In this document: in pieces, positions 34,604-42,944 of the stretch
Position numbering within the stretch: position 1 is the stretch's first letter
Layout: every line of letters begins with the position of its first letter
Source of the DNA: CAYWPG01 sp964460035
Lineage (GTDB): Bacteria; Pseudomonadota; Gammaproteobacteria; Nitrococcales; AK92
NCBI GenBank assembly: GCA_964460035.1
Contig: CAYWPG010000026.1
Span: forward strand, 1 to 54,116
Length of the DNA stretch: 54,116 nt
Direction: 5' to 3'
Made by a program: the position numbers and the translations under genes
Notes under the pieces: model-generated
Database searches by the model: none
The model's input: the letters and a program-made list of their open reading frames with translations, nothing else
What the model was told of the DNA's origin: nothing

Positions 34604-35626
34604 AGCACCGACGAACAAATCCCAGGCGGCCGTGTGCCGGCAGATGGCATCGGCCGCCATCAGCACCACGGCCGCCGTCCAGGTGGGTTTCTCCTCCGGC
34701 CAGATTTCCCCCTCGGGGAAGGTCACGCCTATCCAATAGGCGCCGTCGCTGTCCCTATGTTCGTGCAACCAGCTGAACAAGGTGACGGCCCGGCTGTGCT
34801 GCCCGGCGGCCAGCAGCGACAGCACCAGTTCGCAGGATTCTGCCACCGTCATCCAGGGCCGGTCGGCCACACAGCGGCAGCCCACCCCCTCTTCCACGAA
34901 CTCATCCCAACGCTGATTGAGCCGGCGCACAGCCGCAGAGCCGTTAATCACCCCACTGAGCACGGGATAGAACCAATCCATGGCATAGCGGGCCTTGCTC
35001 TCCCAGGTGCGGTCGAAACGTTGCGGGTGATAGCGCACCACCTCCACCAGCCGGGCTCGTGCGCGCGCCCACGCCGGGCGCTCGTAACCAAGCACGGCAG
35101 CAATCTCCAGCGCGCACTCCAGGCTCTTGCAGATCGAGCTGTTGCCGGTGACCAGAGCATCCTGATAGGGCACGCCGCGCGCATCCACCGCCCACCAGAT
35201 CTCGCCCGTGGGTGCCTGGAAGCGCAACACGAACTCTATCGCCGCCTCCACCGTAGGCCATAGCTCTTCCAAGAACCCGCGGTCTCCTGTCACCCGGTAG
35301 TGGTGCCACACTCCCACCGCGATATACGCGCAGAAATTAGTATCCCGCGCATGCTCGGGACAGGGTTTACCGTTCTCGTAACGTGCCCACCAACTGCCGT
35401 CTTCCAGCTGGTTCTTCGCCAGCCATCGATACGCGGCTTCGGCCTCTGGAAAGCGCCCCGCAATGCTCAATCCCATGGCCGATTCCACATGGTCCCAGGG
35501 ATCCAGATGGCCGCCTTCGAACCAGGGAATGGCCCCATCCGAAGTTTGCACGGCGGCGATATAGTCCGCTGTCGGCGTGAAAAAATCGTGGGGAAATCCC
35601 CCTGGGGAGAGGTACAGTCGCTTCAT
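34556..35626 (-). CDS. alpha/alpha-toroid protein, prenyltransferase/cyclase-like
   Basis: The 356-aa protein is predicted to be an (alpha/alpha)6 barrel. It shows QLEDGSWWARYENG, a QW-like motif of the squalene-cyclase/prenyltransferase superfamily, and repeated aromatic and acidic segments such as HLDPWDHVESAMGL, DTNFCAYIAVGVWHHYR and GAYWIGVTFPEGEIW. No full DxDD or zinc-site set is apparent, so the activity (glycan, terpenoid or neither) is unknown; glucoamylase-like toroids are an alternative. The ATG complementary to 35624-35626 is preferred over a TTG six bases upstream. It follows a methyltransferase and glycosyltransferase on the same strand. Confidence 0.65.
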   Translation of the reverse strand: MKRLYLSPGGFPHDFFTPTADYIAAVQTSDGAIPWFEGGHLDPWDHVESAMGLSIAGRFPEAEAAYRWLAKNQLEDGSWWARYENGKPCPEHARDTNFCAYIAVGVWHHYRVTGDRGFLEELWPTVEAAIEFVLRFQAPTGEIWWAVDARGVPYQDALVTGNSSICKSLECALEIAAVLGYERPAWARARARLVEVVRYHPQRFDRTWESKARYAMDWFYPVLSGVINGSAAVRRLNQRWDEFVEEGVGCRCVADRPWMTVAESCELVLSLLAAGQHSRAVTLFSWLHEHRDSDGAYWIGVTFPEGEIWPEEKPTWTAAVVLMAADAICRHTAAWDLFVGASEGAAAQATQSADHR

Positions 35627-35683
35627 TGCCAATCCGAATCAGTGAATCCGATAATGCCCGCCGCGGCAGAATGAGCCGGAGTA

Positions 35684-36400
35684 TTAATCGTGCTTGCGGA
35701 AGTACATAACAACGCTCTTGCCGATAATCGGATTCAGCATCCGATCCAGCCAACGCGTCAGCCACGGTTTTTTCATGATGTCCCACACCAGGAACCGGTG
35801 ATAAAGCGCGATCAGCCAGGACTTTTCCTGACGCTCCCAGAAAAGGCACTTCAACCACCAATACGGTGTGTGCAGCGCATGGGCCCAGTGCCGTCCCCGG
35901 TACTCGAATCCGCGCGCTTCTATATCGCGGCGTAACTGGCGGGCACGAAAGATACGGATATGGCCGCCTTCGTTGGCATGGTAGTCATCGCTTAACCACC
36001 AGCACACTTTTTCGGGCCAATAGCGGGGCACGCTCACCGCCAGCAGCCCCCCCGGCTTGAGCACCCGGCCGATCTCGCGCAGCGCCCCCTGGTAGTCGGG
36101 AATGTGCTCCAACACCTCGGAGCAGACGATGCGATCGAAGCTCTCGTCGGCAAAAGGCAGCGCCAGCGCGTCGCCGCAGATCACCGCCCAGCGCTCGCCC
36201 TCCTCGTTGGCCACTGCGGGATCCTGAACGAAAGCCGCGCGGGTCTTACGCGCATCGGCCAGCCCCAGATCGAGGCCCACAGCGAAGCCCTCGCGGTTCA
36301 GGGCATAGGCCGATAGCACGTGCCGTCCTTCGCCACAGCCTAGATCCAATAGTGTGATGCCCGGAGCCAGCGCCAGGCGGCCGAAATCAACCGTTAACAT
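35684..36400 (-). CDS. class I SAM-dependent methyltransferase
   Basis: The 238-aa protein has motif I ITLLDLGCGEGRHVLSA, an acidic residue in VGLDLGLADARK, and FDRIVCSEVLEHIPD plus LKPGGLLAVSVPRYWPEKV in the classic order. The C-terminal half is long, aromatic and basic (HWAHALHTPYWWLKCLFWER), which suggests membrane association or a large hydrophobic substrate. The start is the ATG complementary to 36398-36400; it overlaps the end of the glycosyltransferase gene by 14 bases, so the two are translationally coupled. Confidence 0.85.
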   Translation of the reverse strand: MLTVDFGRLALAPGITLLDLGCGEGRHVLSAYALNREGFAVGLDLGLADARKTRAAFVQDPAVANEEGERWAVICGDALALPFADESFDRIVCSEVLEHIPDYQGALREIGRVLKPGGLLAVSVPRYWPEKVCWWLSDDYHANEGGHIRIFRARQLRRDIEARGFEYRGRHWAHALHTPYWWLKCLFWERQEKSWLIALYHRFLVWDIMKKPWLTRWLDRMLNPIIGKSVVMYFRKHD

Positions 36401-37706
36401 GCGCAATGGCCTGGTGGTAGACAGCCACGACCTCGGCAGCCACCTTGCTCCAGTCGAAGGTCGCGCGAATACGTTCCCTGCCGGCGACACCCAACTCGCG
36501 CCGGCGCCGCTCATCGTCCAGCAGCTCGCCTATGGCGACGGCTAGCGCGCGATCGTCGCCCGGCGGCACCAACACGCCCGCGTCGCCCACCACCTCAGGC
36601 AGCGCCCCGCCAGTGGTGGACACCACCGGCGTGCCGCAGGCCATCGCCTCACCGGCGGGAAGGCCAAAGCCCTCGTACAGCGAGGGGACTACGGCAACGG
36701 CAGCCCGGTTGTACTCCCGCACCAGCTCCTCGGTGCTCAATCCGCTCCTGAAGCAAACGCAATCCTCTATGCCCAGGCGGCGGATCAGCCTGGCGGTCGG
36801 GCTCTGCTCGCGCAGGGTACCGACCACTACCAATTCGATTTCACGTCCCTCCTGGCGCAGCCGGGCAACGGCTTTGAGCAGATAGCGCAGGCCCTTCAAG
36901 GGCGCATCGGCGCTGGCAGTGGCGATCAGGCGTCCGGGGCGCGCGGGCTCGTCCTCCAGCGGCCGAAACACCTCCGTGTCTATGCCGTTGTGGACGATGC
37001 GGGTGGCGCTCGCCGGGCGTCCGAAATCGCGTTCTATATCGAGCTGCGACTGGCGCGAGACCGTCACCACATGCTCTAGCTGACGCACCACTTTCCCCTG
37101 CATCTTCAAGAAGCCGTACCAGCGCCGGGTCAGCGCCTTGAGCGTGCGCGTGCGCGCAGCCTTCAGCGCAATGTCCCGGTCTATGGTGATGGGGTGATGC
37201 AAGGTTGCCACCACCGGCAAGCCCAGCTTGCGACGGATATCGAGCAGGGCGTAGCACAGCGTCTGATTGTCGTGAACGACGTCGTAGTCGCCGCGATGCG
37301 CTTTCAGATAACGATATGCGCGCACGCCGAAGGTATAGGGCTCGGGGAAGCTGCCGCTGAGCACGGCAAAGTATTCGTACAGCTCCAGCGGGCGCAGCAG
37401 CCGGCGGTCGAATGCGGCGCGCAGACGATTCTCGGTGGCGTACAGATCGAGGCTGGGCAGCTTGATCAGGCGTACTCGCGGATCCAGCTCGGGATACGGG
37501 GGGCCGGATAGCACATCTACCGTGTGCCCCTGCTCCACCAATGCCTTGCTCAAGTAGTAAAGGTAGATTCCCTGGCCGCCGCAGTGTGGCTTGCTGCGAT
37601 ATCCCAGGAGACACACGCGCAACTTGCGCGGAGGAACGACTGCCAGTTGTGGGCCGCGCGCACGCTCTTCCTGCGCCGCGTCGAGCGCCGCCGTAACGGT
37701 ACTCAT
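36387..37706 (-). CDS. glycosyltransferase family 4
   Basis: The 439-aa retaining GT-B enzyme transfers a sugar from a nucleotide or lipid donor. The N-terminal acceptor half begins with LRVCLLGYRSKPHCGGQGIY, with the usual glycine-rich loop. The donor half has the ATASADAPLKGLRYLLKA linker and the EX7E-type region VPSLYEGFGLPAGEAMACGT, followed by PVVSTTGGALPEVVG. The start is the ATG complementary to 37704-37706, with GGAG about ten bases upstream. It is the first gene of the leftward glycosyltransferase-methyltransferase-toroid operon and is divergent from glnA. The acceptor is unknown. Confidence 0.92.
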   Translation of the reverse strand: MSTVTAALDAAQEERARGPQLAVVPPRKLRVCLLGYRSKPHCGGQGIYLYYLSKALVEQGHTVDVLSGPPYPELDPRVRLIKLPSLDLYATENRLRAAFDRRLLRPLELYEYFAVLSGSFPEPYTFGVRAYRYLKAHRGDYDVVHDNQTLCYALLDIRRKLGLPVVATLHHPITIDRDIALKAARTRTLKALTRRWYGFLKMQGKVVRQLEHVVTVSRQSQLDIERDFGRPASATRIVHNGIDTEVFRPLEDEPARPGRLIATASADAPLKGLRYLLKAVARLRQEGREIELVVVGTLREQSPTARLIRRLGIEDCVCFRSGLSTEELVREYNRAAVAVVPSLYEGFGLPAGEAMACGTPVVSTTGGALPEVVGDAGVLVPPGDDRALAVAIGELLDDERRRRELGVAGRERIRATFDWSKVAAEVVAVYHQAIAHVNG

Positions 37707-38190
37707 GGAAACACTGCTCCGTCTGTTCTGCTTGGCCGGCACCCTCCCGCGCCGTCGCGAACTCGCAGTCTCGTCCAAGCGTCTTGGAGCGCTCCAGGCA
37801 GTCGCCCAAGCCGAGGCCGTGCGGTCGCCGACGTCCGCTTCATCACCGAACCATACATTACTGTCCGTTGATTATGCGTGACCGACAAAAGGAACGCCAG
37901 CGCCCGCGCCCCAGGCACCTGCCCGAACATGGGCCGTAGAGCGGGTTTCCCCCTAGCGCGCCCGGTCTGAAAGGCACGCTGCAGAGCGCTTACCGGCCTT
38001 CCCCCAACGCGCTCCGCAAGCGACGAATATTCTGTCCGCTAGCCCAGGAATGCACTATCATGGTGCGGTCTCGGAGAAGGAAACAACGCGTGCGCCAATA
38101 ACCCACACAATAGCCGCTTCCCGGCGTGTTCGGATTCTGATACATCTCCCGCCGCGAAATCGCATCACAGTCCCCATTGGAGGTCGAGAC
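37707..38190. other. 484-bp divergent promoter region between the GT operon and glnA
   Basis: No gene is visible. The part nearest glnA holds an NtrC box (38051-38067). The other half should carry the leftward GT promoter, but no convincing -35/-10 is seen. Confidence 0.45.
38051..38067. promoter_or_regulatory. NtrC-type enhancer box upstream of glnA
   Basis: TGCACTATCATGGTGCG matches the NtrC consensus TGCACYAnnnTGGTGCA at every defined position but the last. It lies 124 bp upstream of the glnA start, the usual enhancer distance. I could not find a TGGCAC-N5-TTGC sigma-54 promoter between it and the gene, so NtrC may act as repressor of a housekeeping promoter here, or the promoter is degenerate. 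Confidence 0.65.
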
Positions 38191-39606
38191 GTGTCTCGCA
38201 CAGCAGCAGACGTCCTTGCGTACATCAGAGAGCAGGACATCAAGTTCGTAGATTTCCGCTTCACCGATACCGCGGGAAAGGAGCAGCATCTGACTGTCCC
38301 TGCCCGCACCATCGACGAGGACATCTTCGAAAACGGTAAGATGTTCGACGGCTCGTCGATCGCCGGCTGGAAGGGTATCAACGAATCCGACATGATCCTC
38401 ATGCCGGATCCGGATACCGCGACCCTCGACCCGTTTTTCGAGGAGCCCACTCTCAACATCATCTGCGACGTGGTCGAGCCGCGCACCATGCAGGGTTACG
38501 CGCGCGACCCGCGCTCTATCGCCAGGCGCGCGGAAGCGTATCTGGCCTCCACGGGAATCGGCGATGCGGCTTTCTTCGGTCCCGAGAACGAGTTCTACGT
38601 TTTCGACGACGTCCGCTGGGGCTGTGATATAAGCGGCAACTTCTACCAGATCGACTCGCAGGAAGCGGCCTGGAACTCGGGCAAGAGCTACAACGAAGGC
38701 AACATGGGACACCGGCCGCGGGTAAAAGGCGGCTACTTCCCGGTGCCGCCGGTGGACTCGCTGCACGATCTGCGCGCGGCCATGTGTCTGGCGCTGGAGG
38801 AAATGGGCGTGCCGGTGGAAGTGCACCATCACGAAGTGGGCACCGCCGGGCAGTGCGAGATAGGAGTTCGCTTCAATACCCTGGTGAAGAAGGCGGACGA
38901 GGTCCAAAAGCTCAAATACGTTATTCACAACGTCGCCCACGCCTACGGCAAGACCGCGACCTTCATGCCCAAGCCCCTGGTCGGCGAGGCGGGCAGCGGC
39001 ATGCACGTGCATCAGTCGATAGGCAAGGACGGCGTTAACACCTTCGCCGGCAATCTCTATGGCGGCCTGTCCGAGACGGCCCTGTACTATATTGGCGGCA
39101 TCATCAAGCACACGCGCGCCCTGAACGCTTTCACTAATGCGTCGACCAACAGCTACAAGCGCCTGGTGCCGCACTTCGAGGCGCCGGTGCTGCTGGCCTA
39201 CTCCTCGCGTAACCGCTCGGCGTCTATTCGTATTCCTTTCGTGGCCAATCCTGAAGCACGCCGCCTGGAGGTGCGCTTCCCCGACGCCACCGCCAATCCC
39301 TATCTGGCCTTTGCGGCCATGCTGATGGCGGGCCTGGACGGGATACAGAACCGCATCCACCCGGGCGATGCGATGGACAAGGATCTGTACGATCTGCCGC
39401 CGGAGGAGGAGCGGGAGATTCCCAAGGTGGCCTCCTCGCTGGAGGAAGCGCTGCAGGCGCTGGATGCGGACCGTGCCTTCCTGACCGTCGGCGGCGTGTT
39501 CACGGACGATATGATCGATGCCTACATCGAGCTAAAGATGAAGGATGTGGAGCGCCTGCGCATGACCACTCATCCGCTGGAACTGGATCTTTACTACAGC
39601 TGCTGA
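38191..39606 (+). CDS. glnA: glutamine synthetase type I
   Basis: The 471-aa dodecameric enzyme makes glutamine from glutamate, ammonia and ATP and is the main gate of nitrogen assimilation. The start is GTG 38191, with GGAGG seven bases upstream; the N-terminus KFVDFRFTDTAGKEQHLTVP aligns with enteric GlnA. Active-site signatures include KMFDGSSIAGWKGINESDM, GPENEFYVFDD, the ATP-binding KPLVGEAGSGMHVHQS, and NRSASIRIPF. Tyr400 in DKDLYDLPPEE is the adenylylation site, implying GlnE/GlnB control. An ORF start at 38050 would include the NtrC box and is rejected. Confidence 0.96.
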   Translation: MSRTAADVLAYIREQDIKFVDFRFTDTAGKEQHLTVPARTIDEDIFENGKMFDGSSIAGWKGINESDMILMPDPDTATLDPFFEEPTLNIICDVVEPRTMQGYARDPRSIARRAEAYLASTGIGDAAFFGPENEFYVFDDVRWGCDISGNFYQIDSQEAAWNSGKSYNEGNMGHRPRVKGGYFPVPPVDSLHDLRAAMCLALEEMGVPVEVHHHEVGTAGQCEIGVRFNTLVKKADEVQKLKYVIHNVAHAYGKTATFMPKPLVGEAGSGMHVHQSIGKDGVNTFAGNLYGGLSETALYYIGGIIKHTRALNAFTNASTNSYKRLVPHFEAPVLLAYSSRNRSASIRIPFVANPEARRLEVRFPDATANPYLAFAAMLMAGLDGIQNRIHPGDAMDKDLYDLPPEEEREIPKVASSLEEALQALDADRAFLTVGGVFTDDMIDAYIELKMKDVERLRMTTHPLELDLYYSC

Positions 39607-39647
39607 ACGGGCCTCGCGCGAGGCCTGCGCAAGGCACGCTGTCTGCC

Positions 39648-39679
39648 CACGCCCCGCTATCGCGGGGCGTGTTCTTTTT
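39648..39679 (+). terminator. rho-independent terminator of glnA
   Basis: A 10-bp perfect stem (CACGCCCCGC / GCGGGGCGTG) with loop TATC is followed by TTCTTTTT (39672-39679). It begins 41 bases after the glnA stop codon. Confidence 0.93.
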
Positions 39680-39808
39680 CCCACCCGTGCGCGCTTACGC
39701 GGCCCGGGAAGCGCCGCGCGTAGCGCCCGGCCTGAACTCGTCCGGCGCGCGATGGCCCTGGACAGCGCTCCTTGCCAAGAGGCCGACCGCCACCGCGCCG
39801 GTCCGCGC

Positions 39809-41773
39809 TCAGGCCGCCACTGCGGTGCGGCGCCGCCGGCGCCAGAACGCCAGCACCACGATGCCGCCTACCACGACCAGCAAGGCCAGCGCGGGATACG
39901 CCAGCAGCGGCATGGCGGCGGTCTGCACCAGCCGCCCGGCAGAGGTACGGTAGTAGTCCGACATGCGTGGCAGGCCGTTCTCACCCACCGGCTGTGCAGC
40001 AGCGTACTCCGCCACCGCCTGCCAGACCTTGAGTTCCTTGCCGTCGCGGTAAACGATCGCCTGTTCCGGCGAGATCGGATTACCGTCTCTGTCCTTCAGC
40101 ACCAGTCCCAAGCTGGGCAAGAGCTTGCCGACCAGGGGCAACGATGAGGCCACGTAATAATCCGACACCACGTGGTAGAGCGAGTCGTCGTCGCGCGACA
40201 ACGCTACGTAGTCCTGCTCGCCCTGCACCCCATCGCCCACGTAACGCTCGGCGCTCAGCACCGCGCGCGTGCTGGGCACAGGGATATTCTTGATGGGGAT
40301 GGTAGCGAGTATCGCGCGCGCCGGATCGTAGCTCATACGCAACCCCGAGACCTGCAGAAAGTGCGTATTGCCCATTAGCTGCCCCAACAGAACGGAAATC
40401 TCCAAAACCCGCCGTACTTCCTGTCCCGTCAGGTAAACCGAGACCATGGGGTAGCCCGCCGTACCGTCCAGCCCGGACCCCAGCCCCACTAGATTCACCA
40501 GATCGAGAAACGTCACCTGGTTCTGCGAATGCGGCAGCGAACCCGGCACCACCGACCCGCGGATCACACCGTTGGCCTGAAAAGCGAAGTCCACCCGCTC
40601 GCCCGTCGCCTGCTCCGCCGCCAGGCGCATCGCATCGGTAACGAAGTTTCCGAGCGGCGTCTCGCTCAGCTGAGGCCCGTTGGCCACGATGAACTCCGAC
40701 TCCAGCACCGTTTCCCGAATATCGTTGAAGCGGCCGCCGCTAAGCCGGCTGACGGTGGCATTGAGCGCTTGGGTATAGGCTTCCACTCTTGCCGCAATCT
40801 GCGGATGCTGGCCTATGTGGTGATCCAGCTCCACCAGATAGGGCTGCCCGCTGGCCTCGTTGCGCAAACGAACCTGGCCGGTGGCCGAATCGTAAGCCAG
40901 CTCCAGCACCCCCAGGTTCTGCAGCAACGAGCCGGTCTGCACGATCAGCGTGCTGCCTGCCACCACCGGCTCCGGCAGCGTTTCGTGCGTGTGTCCGCCC
41001 ACGATAACGTCTATGCCGGCCACGGCAGTGGCCAATGCCTTATCCTCTTCCACACCCGAGTGAGTGATGGCGACCACCACGTCGGCACCGGCCAGGCGCA
41101 GCTCCGCCACCGCGGCGTCCGCGGCCTCCACGCGATCGGAAAACCGTATCGGCTTGGCTAACGGCGCTACTTGCTCGGCGTGTACGCCCATCAGGCCGAA
41201 GAAGCCTATCTTCAGACCGTTATCCAGCGTGACAAGGTGCGTCTTGAGAAGGCCGGCGGCCTCCAGCGGATGCCCCTCAGGTATCACGATATTGCTGGCG
41301 ACCAGAGCCGTCTTCCGGTGCGCCGAAGGATAGCCGGCTACGGCGAGATACTGGGCCAGATGCTCAGGGCCGTAGTCGAACTCGTGGTTGCCCAGAGTCA
41401 TGACGTCGTAGCCTATCTCCTGCATCAACTGCAGCTCGGCCGCCTGGTCCTCCAGCGCCAGCCATGCGAACGCCGATCCGCCGAGAATATCGCCCGCCGA
41501 AACCAGGAGCACCGGCTCGTTGACAGCCGCCTTGGCGGCACGTATGTCGGCTACCGCCTGCGCAAGACGCGCGAACCCGCCCCGAGTAGGGTTAGGCAGC
41601 TCGTCGTCGTAATCGGACAACGGCGCCGGAAGCAGTGTCGAATGCTCGTCATTGGTGTGCAGCAAAGTGAAGGCCAGGCTCTGCTGAGCCGGCAGCTCTG
41701 ATGCAAATACCGCGCCCACGGCGCACACGATACCGGCAGCCAGCACGGCCGCCCGCAAACCAAGCTTACGCAC
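39809..41773 (-). CDS. 5'-nucleotidase / metallophosphoesterase, membrane-anchored
   Basis: The 654-aa protein is an UshA-like two-domain enzyme that hydrolyses nucleotides, 2',3'-cyclic nucleotides or UDP-sugars in the periplasm. After an N-terminal signal peptide come the dimetal motifs LLHTNDEHS (Asp42, His44), TLGNHEFD, ITHSGVEED and VGGHTHETLPEP. The C-terminal substrate domain (NGVIRGSVVPGSL, SVYLTGQEVRRVLEIS) is complete. A C-terminal transmembrane helix followed by RRRRR indicates an anchored rather than free enzyme. The start is the GTG complementary to 41771-41773, after a G-rich ribosome site. Confidence 0.93.
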   Translation of the reverse strand: MRKLGLRAAVLAAGIVCAVGAVFASELPAQQSLAFTLLHTNDEHSTLLPAPLSDYDDELPNPTRGGFARLAQAVADIRAAKAAVNEPVLLVSAGDILGGSAFAWLALEDQAAELQLMQEIGYDVMTLGNHEFDYGPEHLAQYLAVAGYPSAHRKTALVASNIVIPEGHPLEAAGLLKTHLVTLDNGLKIGFFGLMGVHAEQVAPLAKPIRFSDRVEAADAAVAELRLAGADVVVAITHSGVEEDKALATAVAGIDVIVGGHTHETLPEPVVAGSTLIVQTGSLLQNLGVLELAYDSATGQVRLRNEASGQPYLVELDHHIGQHPQIAARVEAYTQALNATVSRLSGGRFNDIRETVLESEFIVANGPQLSETPLGNFVTDAMRLAAEQATGERVDFAFQANGVIRGSVVPGSLPHSQNQVTFLDLVNLVGLGSGLDGTAGYPMVSVYLTGQEVRRVLEISVLLGQLMGNTHFLQVSGLRMSYDPARAILATIPIKNIPVPSTRAVLSAERYVGDGVQGEQDYVALSRDDDSLYHVVSDYYVASSLPLVGKLLPSLGLVLKDRDGNPISPEQAIVYRDGKELKVWQAVAEYAAAQPVGENGLPRMSDYYRTSAGRLVQTAAMPLLAYPALALLVVVGGIVVLAFWRRRRRTAVAA

Positions 41774-41928
41774 GGCGATCCCCCCAAGATTGTTCTTATC
41801 GTTCGAGATTACCGGTTACCCGCTCCCTTGGCGAGCATGACATACGATACCGCCGCGATCGTGTTCGCCATGGCTCGCCGCGACAACCCTGCGTCGATTA
41901 GACACACCGTCTGTCCGCGCGCAAGCGT

Positions 41929-42798
41929 TCAAGAGGGCGCCGGCAGCAGTTCCAGCATAGCCCGCGCTGCCCGCGAGAGCATCCGCCGCGGGTGATAAAC
42001 CACGCCCAGGGTCCGTTGCAGCTGCAGACCCTCCACGTCCAGCCGCACAACCGATGCATCCAGCATCGTGGCGGGCAGCACGCTCCACCCCAACCCTACC
42101 GACGCCATCATCTTGAGCGTTTCCAGATAGTTGGTGGTCATGCTGGCCTGCAGTTCCAGGCCCGCTTCCTGGAACAGCCGCTTGACGATTTGACGGGTAA
42201 AGGTTCCGGCTCCCGGGAGCAAGGCGGGGTAGCCGGCCAGCTCGCTCAGAGTGGTCCGTTTCTGCCGTCCCAGGGCGTGCTCGGTTCCGGCCACGAATAC
42301 CAGCGGATCGCGCCAGATCGGGCGGGCGATCAGCCGCTCATCGGCCACGGGCGGCAGCGTTACCACTCCCAGTTCCAGCTCCGCCGCCAATACCGCTTCG
42401 TAAGCCTGCTCGGAGTCCACGAAGCGCAGATCCAGTTTGACGCCGGGATAGCGGCTCGCAAAACTGCGCAGCACCGGCGGCAGCCTATGCAAGCCGATAT
42501 GGTGACTGGTCCCGACCTTCAGCGTCCCGCCTAAGGGGCCACTGAGGTTGCCCACCGCACGCCGTATCTCCTCGATGTCCGCCAGCAACTGCTGCGCACG
42601 CGGCAGCAGCTCGCGGCCGGCCTCGGTCAGACCCACGCGACGGCCCACCCGATCGAACAACGACACCCCCAGCGCACTTTCCAGCACGCTGATGCGCTTG
42701 GATACCGCTGGCTGAGTGAGATGCAGATGCGCAGCGGCCTGCGAAAAAGACCCGGTGCGAGCCACTTCGAGAAAGGCGATCAGATTGGCGGGATCCAT
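41929..42798 (-). CDS. LysR-type regulator (YafC-like position)
   Basis: The 289-aa regulator has an N-terminal helix-turn-helix (FLEVARTGSFSQAAAHLHLT, QPAVSKRISVLESAL) and a periplasmic-binding-like effector domain (LKVGTSHHIG, LELGVVTLPPVADERL). It is divergent from a SAM methyltransferase, as yafC is next to yafE in E. coli, so it probably controls that gene. The start is the ATG complementary to 42796-42798; no strong Shine-Dalgarno is seen. The effector is unknown. Confidence 0.92.
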   Translation of the reverse strand: MDPANLIAFLEVARTGSFSQAAAHLHLTQPAVSKRISVLESALGVSLFDRVGRRVGLTEAGRELLPRAQQLLADIEEIRRAVGNLSGPLGGTLKVGTSHHIGLHRLPPVLRSFASRYPGVKLDLRFVDSEQAYEAVLAAELELGVVTLPPVADERLIARPIWRDPLVFVAGTEHALGRQKRTTLSELAGYPALLPGAGTFTRQIVKRLFQEAGLELQASMTTNYLETLKMMASVGLGWSVLPATMLDASVVRLDVEGLQLQRTLGVVYHPRRMLSRAARAMLELLPAPS

Positions 42799-42888
42799 TC
42801 ACACACTCCGGTACCCGGCGGCAACAGACTCCTGTCATTCCTTAAGGATATGCAAAGCATGAAGATTATAGATTCGTTTTATCAATTA

Positions 42889-42904
42889 ACAGCTCCTAAG
42901 CTGT
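42889..42904. promoter_or_regulatory. 16-bp palindrome in the LysR/methyltransferase intergenic region
   Basis: ACAGCT-CCTA-AGCTGT (42889-42904) is a perfect 6-bp inverted repeat next to an AT-rich patch (42865-42890) upstream of the methyltransferase ATG at 42945. It is a candidate operator for the neighbouring LysR protein; the TN11A core is not conspicuous, so it could also be an RNA hairpin. Confidence 0.4.
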
Positions 42905-42944
42905 ACATGCTGCCCGAATGGCACGGCTAGCGAGGGAAACCCCG

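Noticed and set aside
38068..38190. Search for a sigma-54 promoter between the NtrC box and glnA
   Set aside because: No GG-N10-GC pair with the surrounding consensus was found by reading.
38050..38190. Extended N-terminus of GlnA from 38050
   Set aside because: It would cover the NtrC box and adds residues absent from GlnA; GTG 38191 has GGAGG and the right length.
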